Shown here in pieces: positions 1-8,833 of a DNA stretch of 64,000 nt. The stretch is from assembly GCF_963678635.1 (NCBI RefSeq), contig NC_087067.1:682001-746000 (forward strand), read 5' to 3'. Positions within the stretch are counted from its first letter, which is position 1, and every line of letters begins with the position of its first letter. The DNA is from Symsagittifera roscoffensis (taxonomy: Eukaryota; Xenacoelomorpha; Acoela; Convolutidae). Below the pieces are notes generated by a model. That model saw only the letters and a program-made list of their open reading frames with translations. It did no database searches and had not been told where the DNA came from. Both the position numbers and the translations under genes were made by a program.

Positions 1-881
1 TGGTGAGTTTTGAAGCCTTTTGAGTCAGGTGAGAAAAGGTTTAATGAGCAATTGGAGGAGGAGAGTTCCAAGTTGAGACTGTCGAAGACTGACTAGGTAA
101 GCGGAGACAGAAGATATAGTTTTGATATTAGAGGCGTGGCTGTAGAATTGAAGTCGTCCGCGTAAGATATAAAGGACAAACTTTTGGGTGGAGAGGGGGA
201 ATCGCGGTTATAGTAGTTAAAAAATGTTGCGTTTCTGAAGACTTTAACATCGCTAGGTTCCTCTTTATGAGAGAGTACCTCATCTATTTCAGTTGCGAAG
301 TCATCAATATCAGCTTTATTGAGGTTGGAGGGTTTTCTTGGCGGCGAGTTGAGTGGCAGAGTTAGAGTCGATTGAGATGAAGATGAAGATGGGTAGGTGG
401 TGTGAGCTAAGACTAAATTGTAGTTGCGGTCCAGTGGGAGCAGAGTGTTCTGGATTTTGATTTGGTGGTGAGTTTTGAAGCCTTTTGAGTCAGGTGAGAA
501 AAGGTTTAATGAGCAATTGGAGGAGGAGAGTTCCAAGTTGAGACTGTCGAAGACTGACTAGGTAAGCGGAGACAGAAGATATAGTTTTGATATTAGAGGC
601 GTGGCTGTAGAATTGAAGTCGTCCGCGTAAGATATAAAGGACAAACTTTTGGGTGGAGAGGGGGAATCGCGGTTATAGTAGTTAAAAAATGTTGCGTTTC
701 TGAAGACTTTAACATCGCTAGGTTCCTCTTTATGAGAGAGTACCTCATCTATTTCAGTTGCGAAGTCATCAATATCAGCTTTATTGAGGTTGGAGGGTTT
801 TCTTGGCGGCGAGTTGAGTGGCAGAGTTAGAGTCGATTGAGATGAAGATGGGTAGGTGGTGTGAGCTAAGACTAAATTGTA
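1..881. repeat. 465-bp-period tandem duplication inside the LINE fragment
   Basis: Bases 1-422 recur at 466-881, nearly identical apart from one 6-bp (GATGAA-type) length difference in a GA-rich run. The unit contains the end of the endonuclease, the linker and the RT scraps. Because the first copy starts at the window edge, the array may continue to the left. Confidence 0.92.
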
Positions 882-1400
882 AGCTCAATGGCAGGATAGG
901 GCGTTAGTCTGTGATAAGAGGGAGATGCTAGGGGACGAGCTTTGTTGTGAAGAAGGTGAGCAACTTCGTTCTTCCGAGTTGAGAGGAACATAGTTGGATT
1001 CCGTTATTTCGTCCGATAGTAGTCCTCTTTCGTTTTCGGGGTTTCTGGAACTCCAGAGGGGAATGAGCGTTAGTGTTACCGAGTACTAGTCCTTCTGAGT
1101 TAAGAAGTAGGTGGTTTATAGATTTTTGGTAGCCTTGGGGGCATGAGGATCGTGGAGGTATGTAGAGCTGGGAGTGCGAGTTCGTACGGTATATCGCTGA
1201 CCATTGCAAGGAGTCCCCCACATTACTTTTCACGGTCGTTGCAGACAAAATTATAGGTACCAAGAATGGGAGCATTGCTGTTGCAATTGAGCTTGGTTTC
1301 GTGCAGAGCAGCAAAGTGGATCTTGTTTGTTTCCCGGTTGAGGACAAGCTCAGGTGCCTTATCACCGATACCATTGCAATTCAATTGCAATCAACGAAGA
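1..1400 (-). mobile_element. Degenerate LINE (APE-type non-LTR retrotransposon) fragment
   Basis: Broken minus-strand frames read in order as a LINE ORF2. The endonuclease start (QLNCNG) is near 1390 and the catalytic-Glu block appears as HETKL near 1290-1303. A YIPPRSSCPQGY block lies near 1145-1171 and GNTNAH (normally GDFNAH) near 1060-1082. HHLPIFISID (normally SDHLP) and the endonuclease-RT linker (NKADIDDF) follow near 740-880. After this the sequence jumps straight to an RT motif-C-like SYADD near 615-640 and a post-catalytic piece (LFSPDSKGF) near 450-530, so most of the RT palm is deleted. The order and motifs fit the Jockey/CR1-like APE group; the exact clade is not assignable by eye. 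Stops and frameshifts make it non-functional. Confidence 0.68.
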
Positions 1401-2161
1401 CAGAGTAACATGGGCGGTTTCTCGGGTTATTTCGAGCGGGAGTATTAGTTGTCTGGGTTTTGAGTGCAGAAGTTCAGGGAATTGAGGTTCTTGGGGGCAG
1501 TTGTCCTTTGGGCCGGAACTTTGGCTGATGTGAAGTGTCTTAGAATGAAGGGAGGAATATTGGCTGCACATAAGTGTTATGTGAGTAGTCCGGTACAGGT
1601 GGTTAATTGAGTGGTGAGTCGATGAATGGTGTTGGAAGCAGAAAGAAATATGCGTACGCGTCATTGGACAGTAGTAACAGTTTGGACAGTAGAAGTGTCT
1701 GAGATATTGAAACGTTGAGCTAAGGCAGCCAATTTTAAATGGAGAAGCAAAGTCCTACAATACACCATAAGGAGAGCGGCAGATAAGATTATTACAGGGC
1801 TAGCTATTGTAACCGTTGGGGCCTGGGTTTGGTTCGACTCAGTACGGTAGTAAGAGGGGCGTCTAGGCCGTTCCTGAACATCCACTGACCACAAACAAGG
1901 GTTTTTCGGTCGCGCTGCCACTCTTGAGGGGAGTTGAAGGCACTTGCAAATTAATTTTATTTCAAATTGAAAGAGATGTTGTATTCAGAATTTAATTCCT
2001 GAAACCCATGCTTATTCGGCACCGATAGAAAAATAATTATTTGGTGAAACCAAAGAGAACTCGAAGAAACGACCTCAAGGTGCTTCAACCTGAAATTGAA
2101 CACAACCTGTTGTTAAAATGGTGATAAAATAAAAAAAGCTTAGCTGATAACCTCGAAAAAA
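1401..2161. other. No recognisable gene
   Basis: Upstream (5') side of the LINE fragment on the minus strand. Small minus frames at 1362-1664 and 1661-1921 could be decayed LINE ORF1 or the leader, but no motif supports this. Confidence 0.4.
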
Positions 2162-2360
2162 GCAAAGTTTGGCTTCTCACTTCAGTGCGCAAAGCACATG
2201 CGACAGTTGAATGTTAAAATTTTCCAAAAGACAAAACTTTTCAAAAATTTCGAATCAAGAGAGCATTTTAACGATAACAATTCATCAAACATGTCTCTTT
2301 GTTAAAATTTTGAGTCAGAAAAACATAACTTGGTGCCGTCGCAAAACCTTCGGAAAAATT
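2162..2360. repeat. Left copy of a ~200-bp direct repeat
   Basis: Starts GCAAAGTTTGGCTTCTCAC and ends CCTTCGGAAAAATT. It recurs at 3190-3392 with a few differences. The 829-bp interior shows no coding motif. The repeats lack clear TG...CA ends, so a small non-autonomous LTR-like element is possible but not shown. Confidence 0.85.
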
Positions 2361-3189
2361 ATGAAGAAACAAAATGTTTTAAAGGAAATACTATCGAAAG
2401 GATAAATCATAAACAATTGGACAGAGGCGAAGAGAAGCTTTGGAACATCACTTATCTACACCAAACAGCCTGGCAAATCATCAATCAGAGAATAAAAGGA
2501 AGGCCGCCAAGGTGGAGCGAAATTTGAATGTCCAAAAAAAATTCTATCAAAATTTCATACGTTTGTCTTGAATTGTCTTTTGAACAGAGTCAAGTGATTT
2601 CGAGTACCATTGATTTCGAAACAGAGTTTAAAAGCATGAATTGAAGTTAACTTCAACCAAAACTCTTTCTTTCACTTCAAGTAATTCTCTGAGGTCATTG
2701 AAGAAAATTTCGGTGTTTCAGAAAATTTCTGTGCTGAGAAAATTTTGGTCTAAAATTCTGTTATTGAGATTAATTTGACACTAGATGTGAATGACACTCT
2801 CAACTCGGGTTTTCATTTTTCGTTCCTGTTTTCGATTAAAGTGACGAAAGCCTTGTGCTCTTGAGCAATTTTCCTTCTCGAGAATTTTTATTACATTCTG
2901 CAAATTTTTTTTACAATCGAGAAAAAGCTGATGCCCTGAGCTTACAATGAAAACGATATTACCTGCAATTAGTTAACGTAAAAATATGATAGTTTGAAGG
3001 TTGACATTGATTCGATTAGCGACGGCGGCTATTTAATTCGTTTTTGAAATAGTTGCAAAATACGTTGCAGCTAGCTAATTGATTAAACTAATGAGTTGAT
3101 AGACGCAAAGTTAACACAGCACTACCGAGAACACGTAATAAACAGCTCTAAAAAGCACAATCAGCAAAATAATAAATAAGCCTAGTTTG

Positions 3190-3392
3190 GCAAAGTTTGG
3201 CTTCTCACTTTAGTGCGCAAAGCACATGCGACAGTTGAATGTTAAAATTTTCCAACAGACAAAACTTTTCAAAAATTTTGAATCAAGAGAGCATTTTAAC
3301 GAAAACAATTCATCAAACATGTCTTTTTGTTAAAACTTTAGGCTGAGTCAGAAAACATAACTTGGTGCCGTCGCAAAACCTTCGGAAAAATT
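3190..3392. repeat. Right copy of the ~200-bp direct repeat
   Basis: Partner of 2162-2360 in the same orientation, offset by 1,028 bp, with a small insertion near its 3' part. The small ORFs seen near the left copy are not conserved here, so they are not genes. Confidence 0.85.
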
Positions 3393-4942
3393 GAAAAATG
3401 ATTTTTAAAATTTTTTTGTAGACATTTTTCTTCAAAAACTTTTGTCCAATTTGCCTATATTACTACGACTGTCGAATATGTCTAAATTATAGATTTATGT
3501 GTATCTTTTTATGACAACACCCAGAAAAAAAATACAACATTAAAACACATCTTTTTGTTGTCTTTTAAAGACAATGGTCGGAACACGGAACATTCTGTGC
3601 TACTTGTTTATTTGATTGATTTTTTTAAATACTCTATCTTTTTTACCATACGCTGCTATAGACATGTTAAGCGGCAACCGAAACGTTAAAGGTTTCGCTC
3701 TGATGCGAGTAGTGTCGTTCTACTTTATTTATCTTTTACTGTTATCTTTTACTATGCTCGGACACAACTACTATTTTCTTCCACTGTGATAATTGGACAA
3801 GCAAGCTCATGTCCAACTGATTTTCGAAAAATCGCCCTCTATAATAGCTGAAATGGGATAGACCGATCTTTTAGCATGCCGAAAGAAAGGAAATTCAACG
3901 GACTAAAAATGACTGACGCGTAGTTGCGCAAACAGAGTGGCCTTAGTGGGGATTGCGGTTTTCAATTAGGCCAACTACCTTACTCTGTATAAGATTTTTA
4001 AACTCTAGTTTTTCTGAAAAAGAACAGTCTATATTTAATGCTAAATGGTAGACAATATCTTTTTGATCAACAAATCTGAGCTGAGTCAAATAATCGGATA
4101 CTGCTGATTCGCACGTCCGGAATCAATTTTTCAAGCAATTTTTGCTTAAGAATCATGTCATATTATCTTAACTAGAAATCTATTTTAGGCCAAATAAGAT
4201 CCTCAATGTCACGGATATTGCAAAAACGTGGCATTAACGTTCGAAAAGTGAAGAAACACAATTTACGCCCACTATACAACTTAGGTCTAAATTAAATACA
4301 GTGGACCTAGTGTTCTTGGTGTCACTATCGCATTTGAAGCAAGCGTTTATTTTTGCTAATTATTTTGAGCCGACTGAAAATCGGTCTGCTAAAACATAGC
4401 CGGTTGACAGTTCGAAAAGAGTAAAGAACGCAAGTAAACAGAAAAAAAAAACATTGAATTAGTTGAAAAAATCTTTCGAATTTCAAAGAAAAAGCTAGAT
4501 ACCCTTTAAGATCTTTGAATTTCTAGAACAATTTATGATTGGCGCTTTTTTTCAGATTGAGCAAACTGGATCAATAGGTTAAAGTTTTTATTCCACTGGA
4601 AATCTTAAAATTAAATTCCACTTTCGAAATTAAAAATTGTTCACATTTTTTCCCGCCACGCTCGTAATTGGAGAATGCTATTTACCTAACTTTCAGCAGA
4701 TGAATTTCAATTGAACTCAAAAAGTGCATCTATACTTAAGAGCATTCACAAATGCATTAATAAGTATGAATGCACATCTGTAGCTATTAGAGCATTTTAA
4801 GACTTTTCCCGAAAAAAAAAACAAAAAAAATCACCAAGACCTATATAAGAGTCTTCATTACGTTCATTACTCTTAAATACCAAGCCCACTAATAACTTAC
4901 TCACGTCACTTCTAAAAATACATCAACAGTATAGTAATTCGG
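3393..4942. other. AT-rich non-coding DNA, likely seipin intron
   Basis: No long ORF on either strand and no recognisable repeat. It lies directly downstream of the seipin exon 1 splice donor on the minus strand, so it is most simply intron 1. I looked for the conserved later seipin blocks in this stretch and did not find them. Confidence 0.45.
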
Positions 4943-4948
4943 ACCTAC

Positions 4949-5283
4949 CTAAAATTACTGGTTGGAAAGCTGCAAAATCGATCACCATCTGAATTCGCTA
5001 TTTGACCTTGACAGTTATCATAGTTGAAATGCGCTTCCACTTTGAAAGAGACTTTGGGTAGAAAATTGTAATAAAAAGATCCATAAATGAAAGCTGAGAT
5101 CCACAATGTTATCCATCCAATCAATAAAAGAACTACTAGAGTTCTTAATGCATCCGAAACAAACACTGCCAACTCGTCGGCATTACGTCGTGCTTCGTAG
5201 ACAACTCTTGAAGGTGATATTCTGGGGAAACTTCGACTTCTATGGGTAATTGATTCTCTTCGCTCGTTAATTTCTTCAGTCAT
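4949..5283 (-). CDS. BSCL2: Seipin homologue, first coding exon (partial gene)
   Basis: Seipin is an ER membrane protein that oligomerises at ER-lipid droplet contacts and controls droplet biogenesis. The exon encodes an N-terminal cytosolic segment rich in Arg and Ser, a transmembrane helix at about residues 45-68 (LVVLLLIGWITLWISAF), then the family signature YGSFYYNFLPKVS and a lumenal CSFPTSN block at the end. These match the start of animal seipins closely. The frame meets a stop just after a good splice donor (AG then GTAGGT, donor at 4948-4943), so the CDS continues in exons to the left that I cannot find in the window; family length is about 300-400 residues. Start chosen: the first ATG (5283), with a CAG splice-acceptor-like trinucleotide about 17 nt upstream. 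It lies head-to-tail behind CEP78. Confidence 0.87.
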
Positions 5284-5590
5284 TTTGCACCAATATTGCT
5301 GTTTGATTTGTAAGTCTAAGAACTAACTACTATTATACAAACGAATCAATCATGAGCTAACAGAAGGGTGAGATTTCGCATGCTACAATATGAAGACATA
5401 TGTCGAATGACATTACCTTGAATTGTTTGATGTTCAACTTCAGCGGCTATTGCGCATGTTTTATTTGCATAAATCAATTGACAAATAACACCTATGCCGA
5501 TAATTTTGTCAAGAAAAGTAATACGACCTATTATTTGCAATCAATTTTAATAGTTTTCCAAAATTTTTGATGAAAAAAATATTTCAAACG

Positions 5591-5596
5591 TTTATT
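5591..5596 (-). other. Candidate poly(A) signal for CEP78
   Basis: AATAAA on the minus strand about 325 nt after the CEP78 stop, and about 310 nt before the seipin ATG. The 5284-5920 interval is otherwise without a supported gene; a 64-codon minus frame at 5346-5540 has no recognisable features. Confidence 0.45.
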
Positions 5597-5920
5597 AGTA
5601 AACTCTTTGCAAACAAATTCAACCGAACTGTACAAAATATGACAACTTTCGAAACTTTGCAAAATGTCTAATATATCTAAGTTATCTATAGCACATTTAC
5701 ATTTCTAAAACTCAATTCGTACTAACTTAGTACATACAGATCTGTACATAATGGGGGTATTTAAGAGTTAGTTTCTGCTTTAAGCAAAACATGGTTACAA
5801 TAAAACTGGGAAATATAGTCAAAATATCAGTATATTTTTGTGAGGCTAAGTAGACGGATTTGAAATTATAATTTGTGGCATTTTTTACAACTTGCAGATG
5901 AGTTTACGTTCATTCCTTTA

Positions 5921-8269
5921 TCAGTCATATCTAGAGCCTTCGTTGTCAGTGACAATTGAAATGGGCAATGGAGACGGAGTTCTTTGATCCATCTCTGAAT
6001 TATTCCTGAAATGTGACTCGTCTTCATCTTCATCATCCAATATGTCTTCAACATTCATATCCTCTCTTTTAGACTGTCTGTGGCTCTTTTCGGCTGCAGT
6101 AAAATCATTTTCGGACTGTTCGTTTGTCATGCTTCGGATTTCTTGCATCAATTCCTCTGAAGTTTTCGCGTAATATTTTGATCCGCCCTCCTCTCTACTT
6201 TTGCTAGAAATCGCTGTCTTCTTGCCTTCTGATTTTGGCATTTCCATCAAGTTGTTTCTCTGCGCATCACCTTGGCCTCCAAACTGGCTGGTTTTACTGA
6301 AATTTCTATTGTTGAGCGTGTAATCATCCGCAGTTCCTGAATCCACTGAATCAAGTTTCTGTAAAGTTGGTTTCTTTCCTGGTCTGGTTTGTGACATTTT
6401 CTCCAGGTCTTCCGTGTCCAGTCCGGCCAGATCAGCAAGATCTCCGAAACCAGCTTGCCTCAACAAGTCCAAAAACTTGGAGAACTTTTTGAACGTTTCC
6501 TCGACCGAGTCGAGAATCACACTTTGTTCTTCGCTCAAGTTGCCTGCCGTTGCACCCCCACTTTTGGCCGATAGAACCTCTCTTCGAAGTCTGCTGTTTT
6601 CAATCTCAAGATCAATTAGCCTTTGATCACACCTTCTCCTGGCGTCTGTTTCTCGGTCCAGCTTCATTTTCATCTTCTCAAGTTCAACCATAACCAGTCG
6701 CATATCTGAACTCATTTCACTCCCCAAATTTGGACGTGCAGTACTTGGTCTCTTAGTTTCCAAGTCATTTGATCTGCTGTGATGATCGACTCTCGGAGCT
6801 CCATAGCCATTCGGTTGAATCCCTGTCATCGTAAAGTCTTCGTCGTCATAACTTAGTTCAACTGCGCCAGGACCATAATGAGAGACAACTTGACTAGAAC
6901 TCTGACCTCTTCGTATTTGATGCTGATTCTCTCGCTCTGATGCGTTTTTTTCGGATGCCATCAAATCATGCTCAGAAGCCAAAGTTTTGTGGCGATTGAC
7001 ACGCATTGCAGTTCGCCATGGGTATCCGGAGCTGACAGGTATCTTTGCACGTTTCTGAGATTCTTCGCGAGCTGTTTGGCTTTTCAGGTCAGACTTCGCT
7101 TTCTTTGCTTTCCGCGATGATGCACCGCTTCCTCTAGAGCTCCGAGGTGTATTAGTTGCCGAACTAAAAGTTTTCATTTTTAGTTTCAATATATCAGGAT
7201 TTTCACTAGACTTCATTTTTAGCCACGGATATTCGACATCGCGACCTTGACAATTGATTAAACACTGCTCAGTTACGGATCTGATTAGCTCTTTGTCAAC
7301 AAACGGATTCTTTCTGATGTCACACACTACCATTGTAACACTAAACTTCAATACTTCTAGCAATGCTTTTGCCCCATCATTTGTAAGGCCGCATTTCTGT
7401 AAGTCTAGTGCCTTCAGCCAAAGATCATCTCTAAGTGCATCTGCAAAGCATGCAGCTCCCTCGTCGCCAATGAGCGAGTTGCCGTTAAGTACAATTCTAC
7501 GAAGACCCAAAAGCATGTCTAAATTAGGTCTTCGATAACGCAAACTATCTTGCCAAGCTTCAGCATGTCGTAGAGATGACTGATAAACTACAAGTTTGGC
7601 AAGAGCATTCGCACCAACAGAAGATAGGTTACAGCACGTTAAATCCAAGAATGATACGCATAGTGCATGCTTCAACCCCAGGCACAAAACTTCCACAGAA
7701 TCGTTGCCGATATCACAAAACTCGAGCGATAATTTTGTAAGGGTGTCATTCTCGTGCAGTCCAGCAGAAATTTCTTCCACGTCTTTGAATGACAAAGGAA
7801 GTCCTTGCAGCTCAAGGACTTTTAGATTCCCAGTGACTTTAAGGCACTGCTTCAAAGCACGGCTCAATTTACTTATTAGCTCTTTTTTCCTAATTGAAGG
7901 CGCTTTACGACTCGATTTCAGTATGGGATAACGAGGAGTTGGCATGTCTTCGGGCTCCGGGTCATAATAACTTCTGACGGCGATAAATTCCAAGCTTTTA
8001 TTGATTTTGATTGAATTGAAAATCGGTTCCCAATCTTCTTCGCGTACTCGATCAGCATTGATATCTAGTGTGTTAACATTCAAATTAGCTTTGACAGCTT
8101 GCAGAGGACATGAATCTTGAAGAACACAGAGACTTTCATAGTAAGATGCGAAATCCCAGGCACCACGTTGTCTTACTTGCACACTTTCATATTGAGGATT
8201 GTCTTTACCAGAGGATCCAAATGTATTGCTATTCACATGATTCGCGCTCCCGCTAGAAGCCAAGGGCAT
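5921..8269 (-). CDS. CEP78: Centrosomal protein of 78 kDa homologue (CEP78)
   Basis: CEP78 is a centriole and basal-body protein with leucine-rich repeats; in vertebrates it acts with EDD-DYRK2-VPRBP ligase biology and in ciliogenesis. The product is 782 residues against about 690-720 in human. It opens with the family N-terminal block (AWDFASYYESLCVLQDS), then LRRs at about residues 60-330 that include the diagnostic stretches LRYRRPNLD, ALDLQKCGLTNDGAKALL and DIRKNPF. A basic low-complexity linker follows, then a coiled coil at about 523-570 (MVELEKMKMKLDRET), the conserved FKKFSKFLDLLRQAGFGDLA segment and an acidic Ser-rich tail. Start chosen at 8269: an in-frame Met further upstream (8326) lies beyond a good 3' splice site, TTTCAG at 8282-8277, only 7 nt before this ATG. 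The whole CDS is a single exon, unlike the multi-exon vertebrate gene. It ends in TGA. Confidence 0.93.
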   Translation of the reverse strand: MPLASSGSANHVNSNTFGSSGKDNPQYESVQVRQRGAWDFASYYESLCVLQDSCPLQAVKANLNVNTLDINADRVREEDWEPIFNSIKINKSLEFIAVRSYYDPEPEDMPTPRYPILKSSRKAPSIRKKELISKLSRALKQCLKVTGNLKVLELQGLPLSFKDVEEISAGLHENDTLTKLSLEFCDIGNDSVEVLCLGLKHALCVSFLDLTCCNLSSVGANALAKLVVYQSSLRHAEAWQDSLRYRRPNLDMLLGLRRIVLNGNSLIGDEGAACFADALRDDLWLKALDLQKCGLTNDGAKALLEVLKFSVTMVVCDIRKNPFVDKELIRSVTEQCLINCQGRDVEYPWLKMKSSENPDILKLKMKTFSSATNTPRSSRGSGASSRKAKKAKSDLKSQTAREESQKRAKIPVSSGYPWRTAMRVNRHKTLASEHDLMASEKNASERENQHQIRRGQSSSQVVSHYGPGAVELSYDDEDFTMTGIQPNGYGAPRVDHHSRSNDLETKRPSTARPNLGSEMSSDMRLVMVELEKMKMKLDRETDARRRCDQRLIDLEIENSRLRREVLSAKSGGATAGNLSEEQSVILDSVEETFKKFSKFLDLLRQAGFGDLADLAGLDTEDLEKMSQTRPGKKPTLQKLDSVDSGTADDYTLNNRNFSKTSQFGGQGDAQRNNLMEMPKSEGKKTAISSKSREEGGSKYYAKTSEELMQEIRSMTNEQSENDFTAAEKSHRQSKREDMNVEDILDDEDEDESHFRNNSEMDQRTPSPLPISIVTDNEGSRYD

Positions 8270-8830
8270 TTTGAACCTGAAATTTTGTAACAATATGCGA
8301 CAGCATACAAAACATAAATCAATCAACGAGCCATTATCTTCAGAAAACTTTCGTCATGCGAGGGACATTGCACATATTTTGCAGGGCTATAATAATAGGG
8401 TCTTTCCCATTCTATCTGCTTATCCACACCAGCTATTTAGCAAAAAATTTACTGCCTGAAAATTTGTCAATTATTAATACAGAGTCGAAACGTGTTGAAG
8501 AAAATATACAGAGGCAAAGCTGATTTTCACACCACTTGAGATACAAAATTGATTGACTTTGATATATGTAACATTGGCCCGGAAGTACATACCGACGGAA
8601 AATAAAGCTAGGTCCTAGAACGAGCGAAAAAAAGTTGCCATGAAAAATTTGTACTAAAAATTCTGTTGAGATTTTTAACGTTTTGTGCGATCCGGAAGAA
8701 AGCATAAAAAATGTATCCTTCGAATGAGCCAAAATAGGGTTTGTCAGCCAATAAAATATAAACAAGGAAAACAAGAAAGGAAAAATACGATACCAAGGTG
8801 GGTAGAATTACAAATTGAAGTAGTAAATGA
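8270..8830. other. CEP78 upstream flank
   Basis: Contains the splice acceptor just before the CEP78 ATG and presumably a 5' UTR intron or an SL-acceptor region. No supported coding sequence; long minus frames at 8433-8774 and 8608-9033 have no family features and the second overlaps the Penelope RT. No clear promoter motif. Confidence 0.4.
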
Positions 8831-8833
8831 TAA

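Noticed and set aside
5346-5540. 64-codon minus ORF between CEP78 and seipin
   Set aside because: Short, no recognisable features, and overlaps the likely CEP78 3' end region.
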